Positions 11,254-22,504 of a DNA stretch of 64,000 nt are shown here, one piece after another. The notes under the pieces are model-generated. The model saw only the letters and a list, made by a program, of their open reading frames with translations. It ran no database searches and was not told the origin of the DNA. How positions within the stretch are numbered: the stretch's first letter is position 1; each line of letters opens with the position of its first letter. The position numbers were made by a program, and so were the translations under genes. This DNA comes from Opisthocomus hoazin (lineage: Eukaryota; Chordata; Aves; Opisthocomiformes; Opisthocomidae): positions 58,441,682 through 58,505,681 of the forward strand of contig NC_134418.1 in the NCBI RefSeq assembly GCF_030867145.1, in the 5' to 3' direction.

Positions 11254-12888
11254 GTTCTGTGGTGGCCGTTGGGTGCAAAGGACTCTGGGACGTGTCCAGG
11301 AAGGAACGTTGGGGCTCCCTGTGTTCCGTCCCGCCCCAGCAGGCTGCCCAGGTCGTGTTGGGGAGGGAGAGGGTTAAGGGGGGCTGGGGTGTCCCTAGCC
11401 CCTACGAGCGGCTCTCGGGGGCTGTGGGTGCAAGTGCTTTTGTGTTTAAAGAGTCTTTTTGAGGGGGAAGAAGAAGAAGTGGATTCAGCCGAGCCTTGTG
11501 CGGACCGAGCTGCATCCGCAGCCCCCTTGTGCCACCTGGCAAATGCATTTGTGACGGTTGCATGTGCTGCTGCGTGCTGCGTTGACTGGAGCGACGCAGA
11601 GAGAGGAAGAAGGCCCTCGAGGGCGTGAGGCAAGGCGGCCTGCTTTTCCCCAGCCCTCCGTCAAGTGCTGCTGCGAGGTCTTTTAGTCTCCTGGTGGGGA
11701 AAGAGCTTTGGATCGCCCTTGGAGGGGTCCGCGCTTTCCCCGTGTGCGTGACAGCCAGGAGGAGACGGCACCCGCCGCTGCGTGCTCCCAGAATCGGAGC
11801 GGATTGTGCGCAAGATTGTCTGAGGAGGTGCTGGGGCTGTGTGTGCTCTGCTGTGTCCCGGCAAAGCGCTGGTGGTGCAGAGCTGGGCTCTGCCCTTTGC
11901 CTCGAGTGTGCTGCAGCCGTTGTCCAGGCAGGGAGGGTGGCTGGGGTAGATGTGGCCACTGAATGCTGCAGCTGTGGTTGAAGCTGTGTGAAGAGTAGCA
12001 GAGCCTCCCGGGAGACCTTTCTGGAAGGGAAGCCAGGGGGCCAGTAAGTATGGTCTGTGAGGGGTGGGGTCATGGCCGAGACTTAGAAAATTGCGGAGGT
12101 CTACAGAAGCTTGGTACAAGGGGACAGGAGTAGAGGCGATGGTATGTTCAAGAAAATACATTGCGAGAAAACCTTCCGAGGACAACTGGCTTCCGAACCT
12201 ACCTCGTTGCTGAGGGAGAAGGGTGGACGTAGTGCAATCACCGACTGCTTCTGGTTGACATTGTTTTCTACCTCTGCTGTCTGCAGGAAAAGCCTCGGAG
12301 GCAGAAGATCTCTGCCTGGAGCAAGAGCACAGTTCAGCCCAGGCAGTACCTGGTAGCTTTGCTTCTCAGCAGTGCTGCTGGGAATTGTCCTTTCCTTCCG
12401 AGGAGGAAGAGGAAGGATGCCAGCAAGTGCCAGTGAGAGCTGAGCGTGGGCGCTGTACCGTTTAGAGTGGCTTGGGAGTTCCCCTGCTGTCAGGGCTCTG
12501 GCTCAGTGGGGAAGAAAGCCTGCGCTTCTTGCTTTAGTAGCAGTCTCCTTATGTGCTGTGCTAGGCACCTGCCTGCTTTGGGCAAGAGTAAGGCATGGCT
12601 TGAGGAACAGCCTGCAGTAGCTGTTCCACGTCAGCTGTGCTGGGGGACACCAGTTCCACGCTGTGAGAAACGGTGGAGCTGCTCTTGTACTTTACATTTC
12701 TGTAGCAGTGTATTTCACAAGTTTCCGCTCCCCAAAGCGTGTTCCGGCTTTAGGACCAAAAGTTTGTTGAGCAAACGCGCAGGCATTCTCCACACCAATG
12801 TGGTCAACAACAGTGAGGCGAGAGCACTGGAGAAACGACTTGGTCCTTTACTGCCAAAGAGCACAGGTTTCTGTTTTCAGAGTGAGAG

Positions 12889-12958
12889 AGTGGTAGGGGT
12901 TGGAAGGGCCCTCTGGGGATCATCTGCTCCAACCACCCTGCCAAAGCAGGTTCCCCCA
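12889..12958 (-). mobile_element. CR1 LINE 3'-end fragment (array copy 3)
   Basis: Third instance of the CR1 scrap at the fixed unit position, followed by the solo LTR. Confidence 0.75.
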
Positions 12959-13479
12959 TGATTCGAAGATCCGGTAGGAAAAAACCTAACAGTACAATGT
13001 ATACTGTTAAGCAGGTATTCTTTATTGCGGCGCCGGGCACACGGGGCATTTCTCCTCCAAACGTGCGCACCAGACACCCTGTTGCTTCAGGTTAAATACA
13101 ATCACACATGTAAATATTCATTCTATTTCTAGGAACTAATTAGCATATGTAAATATCTTTCACGCATGTCTGTTAGCATCTTTGGGTGGTCTTCGGGGGT
13201 CCCAAGATGAAGGGCCATCCTCTTCATCAGGCTGTTCGCTGATTGACACTTGTTTCTGCGCAAACTCAGTTCCAGGATCACGTATGTCATGTCCTTCAGG
13301 GTGTTTTGCTCCGGTCTTGTTGCTCTCTTGGTGCCTCCTTATCTCTGTAGCTTTCCTAGGATCTGTGACTTGGTGGCTGGAGCAAGTGATGACTAAGAGA
13401 ACAGCATTTGTCATTTCTGTACCGGAAGCCCCAGTGAAAAGGGAAGCGGTAATGTGCTGAGGCTGTGGGTTCCACAACA
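12959..13479 (-). mobile_element. Solo LTR, gammaretrovirus-like family (array copy 3)
   Basis: Third copy of the 521-bp antisense LTR, co-amplified with the unit. It belongs to the same broad family as the nested provirus at 16514, but is clearly older and more diverged than that provirus's LTRs. Confidence 0.75.
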
Positions 13480-13786
13480 ATCCCAGATCAGACAGGTCCT
13501 ACCGTCAGGGCCAGGTTCTCCTCCTCCTGCATGTCTTTGTCTTTCCCTTGAGCTGGGCCTGACACTTAGTCCGATCCTGTGCTGGGAATATGGGCGTGTT
13601 AAGATGCTAGAGAATGATTTCTTTTTTTTTGGCTTTGTCTTGGCCTTTCAGCAGGGGGAGGTGGGCTAAATTACAGCAGGTGGTGCTAGCTCTTTATGAA
13701 AGAAAAGAAAAATGACACCATTACCACCCGAGGTTTATGCAAGATACTCTCATTAAAGTAGGGTAGAGAACTGTATGACTGTATTT

Positions 13787-13791
13787 CTGAC
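13787..13791. repeat. Target-site duplication, left copy (CTGAC)
   Basis: The five bases before the outer provirus. The right-hand copy at 26399-26403 reads CAGAC, one base different. Units 1 and 2 show the empty site as a single TTCTGACAAAGCC, so insertion is proven directly by comparison. Confidence 0.75.
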
Positions 13792-14207
13792 TGTCCTGGG
13801 TTTGGCCAGGACAGGGTTAATTTTCACCGGACTCCAGGAAGGGTCACAGCCGGGGGGTGGGGGCTGACCCCACCTGGCCAAACAGAGCCCGGTATTCCAT
13901 ACCATGTGACGTCACGCTGGGTTCCGGTGGGGGGGGTGGCGCGGCGGGAACTCTCTCGCGGCTTGGGGGGGCGCGGCGCCAGTGCTTTTCGGGAGAGTGG
14001 CTGTCTGAGTCGTACGGTTCGTTGTTGTGTTTTCTCCTTATTTGTATCGTTGTTGTTGCTGTTTCCCTCTGTTTGCTGTTCTGTTAAACTGCCCTTATCC
14101 CGACCCACCAGTTTCTGCCTCTTTCTTTCCATTCTCCTCCGCACGCCGGCGGGGGGAGGGGCGGCCGCGTGGCCCTTTTGTTGCCGGCGGCAGCCAAAAC
14201 CAAGACA
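13792..14207 (+). repeat. 5' LTR of outer provirus
   Basis: 416 bp, begins TGTCCTGGGTTTGG and ends CCAAGACA. GC-rich centre with a TGACGTCA-like site near 13905, which would be a CREB/ATF-type element if used. The partner LTR is at 25981. Confidence 0.9.
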
Positions 14208-14336
14208 TTTAATTTTGCGCCCAGACGTGGGGCACACATAACGGCAGGGCTGAGCAGCGGGTGTTAAAACTGTTTAATTACGTTTTGTTATATTTTGTTA
14301 TACGCATTTTTCTGTGTTAAATAGTCGCCGGTAAAA

Positions 14337-14780
14337 ATGTTTCTGTCTTTGATCAGATGGCTGTGGTTTTTGAATCCTTATTTGCAGTATGTATTCAATG
14401 CCGTGCTGTTCATCATCGCTGGGAAAAAGATCAGGATGGTAATTTTGCTGTACTGTACAATATCGACTTATGGCATGATAACATCAATGTGCATGAAATT
14501 AGGCTTGTATTTGCATGCGGCTCTGCAGTCATTTCCGTACCTCGGATCCTATGTCTTAGAATTTGTGAATAATCAAACCCAGTCTGTGGGGAAAACCGAA
14601 GGGGATACCTTCCCCCACTCTTTCGCTCCCCCTCTCTCCTTCAGGCCAGTCCTAACGGCTTTTGATAATTTCGAGTACCCGTGGGATGCTCAGGGCAGCA
14701 CTCTCCTTTTGTTCTGCCTCCTGAATGGGTTTTGGTTTTTGTTTAGGGTTAAGCAAGTCGTTAAGAACATGGTGCAGTGA
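14337..14780 (+). CDS. Hydrophobic 147-aa open frame between 5' LTR and gag
   Basis: An ATG with A at -3 opens an uninterrupted 147-codon frame that ends 48 bases before the gag ATG. It has three hydrophobic stretches suggestive of membrane segments: about residues 5-30 (leucine, tryptophan and phenylalanine rich), 33-60, and 120-138 (STLLLFCLLNGFWFLFRV). A short hydrophilic loop containing NNQTQSVGKTEGD lies between the last two. It matches no standard retroviral product that I recognise. It is intact although gag and pol around it are broken, which could mean chance, youth, or some retained role. Alternatives are a fortuitous open frame in the leader or a captured gene fragment. Confidence 0.4.
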   Translation: MFLSLIRWLWFLNPYLQYVFNAVLFIIAGKKIRMVILLYCTISTYGMITSMCMKLGLYLHAALQSFPYLGSYVLEFVNNQTQSVGKTEGDTFPHSFAPPLSFRPVLTAFDNFEYPWDAQGSTLLLFCLLNGFWFLFRVKQVVKNMVQ

Positions 14781-14828
14781 CCTGCCCCGGGGCTGGATAG
14801 CTGTGAGTGGCTGGGTGTGTGGGACAGC

Positions 14829-16320
14829 ATGGGCAAGTACCTAGGGCAGTGGGCACCTCCGGTGTTTTTTAAACTCACCCCTGAGGAAGTACAGGATCCG
14901 GACAAACTAGTAAAGTATCTGCAAAAAGTGTGCTGCCACCCTGGGAACTCCAGAGAGACACAGATCACAGCAACATGCTGGGGTCTGGCCCACGCCTACC
15001 GAGCCCTGTTCAACACTGTTCAGTGCCTTAAGGGGGAAAAGGGGGGAAACGAAGCGGCAGGCGCTGCGGCTGGCGCTGCCCCCCCAGCCAGCCCTGCAGC
15101 CCCTCCAGCCCAGCAGGCAGTCCCAGCCCCCCCGACCGGCACCACGGCTGCTGCAGCCACAGCTGCAGGGTCTGCCTCGATTTCCCCAGCGGGCACGGCA
15201 GCTGCTCCAGCCCCAGCTCCAGCCACAGGCACAGTGACTGAGCCCAATGACCAACCTGTGCCGGTAGCAGTCGCCCCTGTAAAACTAAAGACGCAAAGAG
15301 AGCAGATCGCTCCGGGAGGGATGACGATGAGCCAGGGTCATCGCGGGAGATAGAGATCATCACCCGGTCCCTGTCCCTGGGCGAGCTGCGGGACATGCGG
15401 AAAGATTTCAGCCGCCACCCTGGCGAGCACATTGCCACCTGGCTGCTGCGGTGCTGGGATAACGGGGCCAGCAGCTTAGAATTAGAGGGCAAGGAAGCCA
15501 AGCAGCTGGGATCCCTGGCCAGGGATGGGGGCATTGACAAGGCCATTGGGAAAAAGGAACAAATCCTCAGCCTCTGGAGGAGACTTCTGTCAGGCGTGAG
15601 GGAGAGGTACCCCTTCAGTGACGATTTTGTATGCTATCCTGGCAAGTGGACCAATATGGAAAGAGGTATTCAGTACTTGAGGGAATTAGCTGTGTGGGAG
15701 CTGGTTTACTGTGACACAGACGATGAGCAGGTACCCACAGACCCAGATGAACTCCAGTGCTCACAATCCATGTGGAGGAAGTTTGTGCGGAGCGCACCAT
15801 CCTCATATGCCAACTCACTGGCAATAGTAGACTGGAAAGGTAAAGAGGCACCAACAGTGGACGAGGTGGCTGTCAGACTCCGGCAATATGAGGAAAGTCT
15901 CTCTTCCTCCCTTGTCTCAGCTGTGGAGAAACTGGTCAAGCGACTAGACAGGAATAGGTCCTACTCCCCACCTGTACGGGCCAGTGTCTCAGCTATTAGG
16001 GGCAAGTGTTTCTCTGCTCAGGAGAGGGAATACAGAGGCTATACACCCCGGGGCACCCTGTGGTTTTACCTGCGTGACCACGGAGAGGACATGAGGAAGT
16101 GGGATGGAAAACCCACCTCAAGTCTAGAGGCCACGAGTACGTGAGTTGCAAGGTAAAACAATCGCCAAAGGGGATTCTGTTAGGAAAAATGCCGCTCCAG
16201 TTTCCAGAAGCCAGCTCTCCAGACCAGGTAGACAGTTTGACCTTGATTCCGATCCTCTGGAGGGGACCTCCAAGTCATTTTTACAGCAGGTGAGCAGCAA
16301 ATTCTCTGACGAGGATTAGA
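14829..16320 (+). pseudogene. gag of outer provirus (frameshifted)
   Basis: The gag-like frame starts with ATG at 14829 and a glycine second residue, compatible with N-myristoylation. The first segment (to 15353) ends in an Ala/Pro-rich linker. A frameshift near 15310-15320 moves the reading to a second frame, visible as 15395-16144. This part is a helical, charged capsid-like region rich in Trp and Arg. Another shift near 16140 leads to a third frame that ends at a single TAG at 16318. I see no Cys-His zinc knuckle. Viral Gag forms the particle shell; this copy cannot make a complete one. Confidence 0.65.
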
Positions 16321-16513
16321 GGGGCCCTGCCTCCAGCCAGGTGGAGGAAAGGGACAACCGCATTTATTGGACGGTGTGGATTCGGTGGCCTGGCACGTCA
16401 GATCCACAAGAGTATAAAGCTCTAGTGGACACTGGTGCACAGTGTACTTTAATGCCATCAGAGTTCAAAAGGTCAGAGTCCATTTGCATTTCGGGAGTGA
16501 CGGGGGGTCCCAA
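16321..16513 (+). pseudogene. Protease N-terminal half of outer provirus (split by insertion)
   Basis: The frame continues directly from the TAG that ends gag. It contains the aspartic-protease active-site motif ALVDTGAQCTLMP (around 16420-16455), with the catalytic Asp-Thr-Gly intact. The coding sequence is cut at 16513 by the nested provirus and resumes at 22505. The two halves are not in one simple frame. The enzyme would cleave the viral polyprotein, but this copy is dead. Confidence 0.8.
16510..16513. repeat. Target-site duplication CCAA, left copy of nested provirus
   Basis: The four bases CCAA precede the nested LTR and recur at 22505-22508 right after it. A 4-bp duplication is usual for gammaretroviral integrases. 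Confidence 0.85.
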
Positions 16514-17161
16514 TGTAACCACGGTGATGGAATTAGTTAATCATAAAGCACGAACAATGCTGCTATGTCCCTTGTACAGCCCTACCCATCTGGACATTAG
16601 GTCTGGGAACAGAGGGTTTAGTCCCTAGGTAATCATTAATGTTAAACAATAATGGTAAAGAGGGATTTTTAATAGAAATAGCGTTACCAAATGATTGCAG
16701 GTGTATTTGTGGTACCTATCTATTGTGTGAATTAATTGAAGCAAAAAGTCATACAGCTCTCCCCAAAGAAGTTAGTTTTAATTAAAACCAGCAGGTGCCT
16801 AGAACTGGTCAAGATGACCCGTGCCGCAGGGACAAGAGCCAGAAGAGGACTGAGTTTGCGCAGAAACTGTGATGAAGAGGATAAGCCTTCATCTTAGGAC
16901 CCCCGACGACCACCACTAGGAGGCACTGCGCAAGTGCGGGTGGGAGGAGTGTATGAAAATGGACTGATTTGACTATGAAAGAAAGGGCTTATGTAATCAG
17001 ATGAATATGTATATTTTGATCTATATAAACTGCACGGAAAGGGTATGGGGTATGCACGTTCGGCGGAATTATCCCCCGTGCATCCGACGTCGCAATAAAG
17101 AATGCCTGCCTTTTAACACTACATTGGTGTTACAAGGTCTATTCCCGGATTTTCGGTGACA
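16514..17161 (+). repeat. 5' LTR of nested provirus
   Basis: 648 bp, TGTAACC...GGTGACA. TATA box TATATAA at 17023-17029 and AATAAA at 17094-17099 define U3, R and U5. The block TTTGCGCAGAAACTG is shared with the older solo LTRs of the 5-kb array and with the LTR remnant near 34930. Confidence 0.92.
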
Positions 17162-17577
17162 GTTTCTGGCGACCCAGATGGGACTCTGCTTGTGAAAACC
17201 GACGGATCCGCGGGATCACGGGACCTCCAGCCGGCATCGAGGGATTCTCGAGGAGAACCTCTGATCCCCGGACCGAAGGATTCCAAGTAAGTCCCCTGGA
17301 GTTTAATTAAGGCATTCTTTAAGTGTAATATACGCCTGCTCGTAAATCGTGGTGAAAACCTCGTAGAGTTGGGCTAAAAGGTACCTTTGTGGAAAGTCTC
17401 TGCTCGGTGAAAGCCGGTGGAGCGGGGCCCAAGGGGGAGGTCTTCAACAGGGGGTTGAAGTCTCCAGGATCTCAGCAGGGGGCTGGGATCCCAAAAGGGA
17501 GCTCCAACAAGGGTTGGGGTCCCTCTGATTAGTGTTTGTGATATAGTGCACAATCACTACCACTGGTCATTTGAAGG

Positions 17578-18166
17578 ATGGGCACCTTTCCGAGTAAAAG
17601 ACCCATCCCAAGGGGCACGCCTTTGAGATGTATTTTAAAGCACTGGAAAGAACTGGGGGGGGACCCTTTAACTCGGAAACAGTTATTTGAGTATTGTAAT
17701 CATTGGTGGCCGTTATATACTCTGGATGACGGGAAGAAGTGGCCGGAGGACGAGACACTGTGTTATAATACTATTTTGCAATTGATGTTGTTTTGTAAAA
17801 AGGGAAGGTAAATGGGAAGAAATGACATATGTAGATTTGTTTTTCTCGTTGAGAAATCATCCAGAATGGCAAAGGCAGTGTGGGATACATCCGCATAGTT
17901 CTATGGTAATGGCTTTGGGAAAGGGAAAATGTAAAAAAGGTTCAAAGAAATGCTGCGCCGCTTGTAGCGTCGGGAAAGAGGGTTTGAAATTTGAGTCTAA
18001 GGAAGATGATGTTGAGCTAATGGTGGCACCGCATCGGAGATGGGGGGATAATCAGGAAGAGGAATTGGAGATCGGTAGCCCTTCCACCTCCCCTCTGGGG
18101 GAGGGTGCGAGAGGATTTAGCCCGGTTTCGGGAAGGACACAGGGAAGGACGAGGCGGGAGGGGTAG
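17578..18166 (+). pseudogene. gag (matrix part) of nested provirus
   Basis: ATG at 17578 followed by a glycine, then a gammaretroviral matrix-like sequence with the pattern LKHWKELGGDPL and CNHWWPLYTLDDG. The frame stops at 17811 and matrix homology continues in another frame from about 17822 (TYVDLFFSLRNHPEW). After a Lys/Cys-rich piece the rest of gag (capsid and nucleocapsid) is missing, so most of the gene is deleted. Confidence 0.75.
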
Positions 18167-18199
18167 CAGAATCGGCTTCTCCCCTCCAAGCCCCTCTCT

Positions 18200-18613
18200 G
18201 AGAAGACAGGGAATGAGGAAGTAAAATTTTTAATAAATACAAGGACCACTTATTTGGTATTAAACACATGTAAAGGGAAATGTAGTCATAAATCTGTAAA
18301 TGTTGTTGGTGCGACAGAATAAAAAGAAAATTAATCTTTCTTAGAGCTGTTGAAATTTAAATTGAGAAAACAGTGGGTAACTCACCAGTTTCTATATATG
18401 CCTGAATGTCCGTTGCCTTTGTTAAGACAAGATTTATTAAGCAAATTAGAGGCACAAATAACTTTAAAAAAAAAAAATAAAGAAATTGAATTATTGATAC
18501 CAGAATCAAAAGCCGTAGAGGCAAGGGTGTTTGTGTTACAGGATTCTTTTAAGGAGGAACAAATTCCAGAAGAGGTGGAAAACGCAGTAATCCCGCTTGG
18601 TTTAAGCAAATGA
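18200..18613 (+). pseudogene. Protease remnant of nested provirus
   Basis: The active-site region near 18226-18250 reads FLINTRTTYLVL, where the family has Asp-Thr-Gly. The catalytic Asp is Asn and the Gly is Arg, so the site is destroyed. Stops follow near 18320. From 18350 a frame with the flap-to-C-terminal part (LYMPECPLPLLRQDLL) runs into the protease/RT linker and ends at 18613. Confidence 0.7.
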
Positions 18614-19277
18614 AGTTCCGGGACAGTCCAAATTGGCAGAACTGGTAAAAGTGACCTTAAAACCTGGATCCAAACCAGTAAGACAAAAATAATATCCTAT
18701 TAAGTGGGAGGCACGAAAAGGATTAGAGGGGTTAATCATAAAATTTTTAGAATATAGGCTTTTGGTAGAATGCGAGTCAGAATACAACACACCTATATTA
18801 CCGGTAAAGAAACCTGGGGGACGGGAATATCGACTAGTCCAGGATCTAAGAGCTATTAATCAAATAGTTCAAGATATACACCCAGTAGTAGCCAATCCCT
18901 ATACTTTATTGACATCCCTGAAAGAGGAGTATAAATGGTTTACTGTACTAGATTTAAAGGATGCCTTCTTTTGCATACCTCTGGATGCACAAAGTCAAAG
19001 CATATTTGCTTTTGAATGAGAGAACCCTGCAACAGGACGAAAGATGCAACTGACATGGACTGTACTTCCACAAGGATTTAAAAATAGCCCCACAATATTT
19101 GGAAAACTGTTTGTCCATGAGAGGCAACACCTGGCCCTTGGAGTGCTGGCACAACGTCTGGGATCCTGGAAGCAGCCAGTAGGATACTTCTTTAAACAAC
19201 TTGACAACGTGAGTAAAGGATGGCCGGGATGTTTGCGCGCTGTGGCAGCGACGGTATTGCTGATTCAGAAAGCTTGA
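18614..19277 (+). pseudogene. Reverse transcriptase remnant of nested provirus (palm deleted)
   Basis: Fingers and early palm are recognisable: PILPVKKPGGREYRLVQDLR and TVLDLKDAFFCIPL, with the first catalytic Asp. The frame is stopped near 19018. Just after the QGFKNSPTIFGKLF segment the sequence jumps at about 19117 into the connection domain (LGSWKQPVGYF). The YxDD box and thumb are lost, so no polymerase activity is possible. Confidence 0.8.
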
Positions 19278-19373
19278 AAATTGACTATGGGCCAAAAGAT
19301 GGTGGTGTATGTACCACACATGGTGGTAACTGTTCTAGAACAAAAGGGGGGTCATTAGCTGTCCCCCAGCAGA

Positions 19374-20075
19374 ATGCTGAAATATCAGGTTGTCTTGCTA
19401 GAGCAGGATGATGTAGAACTGAAAACCACAACCATCGTAAATCCAGCAATGTTTCTGTCAACGAAAAATCCAACAGAAAATCTAGAACATGACTGCCTGC
19501 TAACTGTTGAACAAGTCTATTCCAGCAGACCGGACCTGAGGGATGAGCCTCTGGAAAATCCTGATTTCGAATTGTTCACGGATGGAAGCAGCTTTGTGAA
19601 AGAAGGAAGACGAATGGCCGGATATGCTGTTGTCACCACGACCGAGGTACTGGAGTCAGGAACGCTACCTGCAAATACCTCGGCACAGAAAGCAGAACTG
19701 GTGGCATTGAGGCAAGCCTTGCGAATGGCAGAAGGAAAAAGGGTAAATATATGGACTGACTCTAAATATGCATTTGGTGTAATTCATGCTCATGGAGCCA
19801 TCTGGAAAGAAAGAGGACTGCTCTCAGCCCAAGGTTCATCGATAAAACATAAAGAAGAAATCCTTCAGCTCCTCGAAGAGGCGCAGAAACCAAAGGAAGT
19901 GGCAGTGATGCACTGCAAGGCTCATCAATTTGGTCGGACAGCTGTAAACATAGGTAATCGATTGGCAGACAAAACAGCAAAGGAGGCTGCTGAACAAGGT
20001 ATCTTTGCACTAGTACCAGTAAAACAAATAAAAATCCCAAATCTGAAATACACAGTAAATTGGATGAACAATTAG
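19374..20075 (+). pseudogene. RNase H domain of nested provirus
   Basis: Open frame of about 230 codons with the RNase H acidic residues in place: FTDGSSF (first Asp, about 19578), KAELVALRQAL (Glu, about 19692) and IWTDSKYAFG (Asp, about 19758). A C-terminal HQ...NRLADKTAKEAA follows. The domain looks intact, but the protein upstream is deleted. Confidence 0.82.
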
Positions 20076-21031
20076 CAGAACAATTGAAAGCATCACAAAA
20101 TACAGAAGGGGGGTGGGTAACGCCAGAAAAACAGGTAATTGTAACCCCGCAAGTTATGTTAGAACTTGCGAAAGAAAAACATACACAGACACATTGGGGT
20201 GTAGATGCTATGGTCTCAAGCCTAAAATCATCTGTGGTGTGTGTAGGAATGACAAGAGTAGTTAAATCCATAATAGCTAAGTGTCCAATTTGTCTCAAAA
20301 ATAATCCTTTAAATCGGAAAAGGGCACCCCTAGGGGTAACAAAACAGGGTAACATTCCAGGAGATTACTGGCAAGTTGATTTTTCTGAACTCCCCAGGCA
20401 GAATGGATTCAGGTATCTATTAGTATTAATTGATACTTTTTCTGGATGGCTGGAAGCCTTTCCTTGTCGCACCAACAAAGCGAGAGAAGTAGTTAAAATA
20501 TTGTTAAAAGAAATAATACCAAGGTTTGGGGTACCAATTGCCATGTCTTCCGATAGGGGACCACATTTTGTAGCAGAAATAGTTCAGCAAGTAAGTAAAA
20601 TTTTAAGAATAAATTGGGATTTACATACCCCCTGGAGGCCACAATCAAGTGGGAGAATTGAAAGAATGAACCAAACATTAAAAAGACAAATAAGTAAAAT
20701 TTGTCAAGAGGTGTCTTTAAAATGGCCACAAGCTTTACCATTAGCACTTCTGAAAATCAGAATCCAACCAAGATCTAAAGATGGTGTAAGTCCATACGAA
20801 ATTTTGTATGGCAAACCTTATCAGACTCCTTTAATCCCAGGGGATATAAAAATAGCAGGGGAAACAGATTTAAAAATGTATTTGGTTTCTTTAGGAAAAA
20901 CACTTGAAACACTCCGAAAATACATTGTGCTAGCCAGATCGCTTGCTTTGGATACACCTGTGCATCAGTATCAACCAGGTGATTTCATGTACATAAGGAC
21001 TTGGAACTCTGAACCACTGCAGAAAAAGTGA
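20060..21031 (+). pseudogene. Integrase of nested provirus
   Basis: A 323-codon frame overlapping the end of RNase H by one frame change. It shows the zinc-binding region (HWGVDAM...CPICLKNN), the core aspartates in YWQVDFSEL (about 20371) and MSSDRGPHF (about 20556), and the glutamate in [10 protein letters not shown] (about 20657). A TGA at 21029 interrupts the C-terminal domain, which continues a little further in the same frame. This enzyme joins viral cDNA to host DNA; the copy is close to complete but not expressed from an intact pol. Confidence 0.82.
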
Positions 21032-21235
21032 AAAGGACCTTTTCAGGTACTGTTAACAACTTACACTGCGATCAAAGTAGAAGGGGTGGAACCGTGGATA
21101 CACTACACTCGAGTGAAGAAGGCCCCTTCATGGAGAGTCATCAATAAAGATCCAGAGACTGCAAAACTAACTTTAAAATATATCTAAAAAGAGTAGTTAT
21201 TGCTGTAAAATGCGAGAAGACTGTATCTCGATCTG

Positions 21236-21733
21236 GAAACTGATGATAATAAGAGTACTGTTCAGTGTATTAGAAGTAAGAACAGAAAACGTTGATTCAC
21301 TGCCAATAAAAGCAGAACAATTAACATACCTCCTAAGGAGGACTCCAGAAAAAATTTAATGATTGGGCTTATAAAAGAATTTGCAAATTTACGAAATGTG
21401 ACCCAAATAACTGCATGTCTTCCAATCCCAAGGGCGGTAAGAGAATCAGTCCCATGGGAAAATTCAACAAGACATGCAAGAAAATTGGCTTGATAAAATT
21501 TTTAATGGATTCAGGTGGAATATTAGTTCTTAGGTCAAATCTTTAGTCGGTACAGGACTGCTTTTACTGGTAGTAGTTTTAATAATACTGCTCATTTATT
21601 ATTGTCTAAAAAAAGAACTCACCAACAGAACAGCTTTTAATCGAGTGATTATTCAGGCTATTGCAAAAAGACAAAACCTTAATGAGTTGGTTGTAACACT
21701 TCCACCACCCTATAGCGAAACAAGTGGACTATA
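21236..21733 (+). pseudogene. env remnant of nested provirus
   Basis: A short leader frame stops near 21357. The following 370 bases carry only pieces of a transmembrane subunit, including a hydrophobic anchor GTGLLLLVVVLIILLIYYCL and a cytoplasmic tail ending before the purine tract. The surface subunit and most of the ectodomain are deleted. Confidence 0.65.
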
Positions 21734-21855
21734 AGTATAGTGTTGTAATTTTGAAAATTATATTTTAATAGTATTTAATCATTATATGATCAAAAAAAAT
21801 TTAATTATTGAAGTATTGAAAAGATAATTATTTCAAAACTTCCAAAGGGGGGAAA

Positions 21856-22504
21856 TGTAACCACGGTGATGGAATTAGTTAATCATAAAGCACGAACAAT
21901 GCTGCTATGTCCCTTGTACAGCCCTACCCATCTGGACATTAGGTCTGGGAACAGAGGGTTTAGTCCCTAGGTAATCATTAATGTTAAACAATAATGGTGA
22001 AGAGGGATTTTTAATAGAAATAGCGTTACCAAATGATTGCAGGTGTATTTGTGGTACCTATCTATTGTGTGAATTAATTGAAGCAAAAAGTCATACAGCT
22101 CTCCCCAAAGAAGTTAGTTTTAATTAAAACCAGCAGGTGCCTAGAACTGGTCAAGATGACCCGTGCCGCAGGGACAAGAGCCAGAAGAGGACTGAGTTTG
22201 CGCAGAAACTGTGATGAAGAGGATAAGCCTTCATCTTAGGACCCCCGATGACCACCACTAGGAGGCACTGCGCAAGTGCGGGTGGGAGGAGTGTATGAAA
22301 ATGGACTGATTTGACTATGAAAGAAAGGGCTTATGTAATCAGATGAATATGTATATTTTGATCTATATAAACTGCACGGAAAGGGTATGGGGTATGCACG
22401 TTCGGCAGAATTATCCCCTGTGCATCTGACGTCGCAATAAAGAATGCCTGCCTTTTAACACTACATTGGTGTTACGAGGTTTTATTCCCGGATTTTCGGT
22501 GACA
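21856..22504 (+). repeat. 3' LTR of nested provirus
   Basis: 649 bp partner of 16514-17161. Differences include A/G in the AATGGTRAAGAG stretch, three C/T or G/A changes in the R region before AATAAA, and one extra T near the end. Confidence 0.92.

Larger units (their letters stand above)
16514..22504 (+). mobile_element. Nested provirus: gammaretrovirus-like ERV with internal deletions
   Basis: A 5,991-bp element with LTRs at 16514-17161 and 21856-22504 and a perfect CCAA target duplication. The primer-binding region TGGCGACCCAGATGGGAC starts two bases into a short TT linker after the LTR, and a purine tract (CAAAGGGGGGAAA) precedes the 3' LTR. The matrix start of gag, fragments of protease and reverse transcriptase, an intact-looking RNase H and integrase region, and a short env remnant are present in that order. 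The LTRs differ by about seven substitutions and one indel over 648 bp, fewer in proportion than the outer LTR pair. This fits its having landed later. It is coding-defective throughout. Confidence 0.92.
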
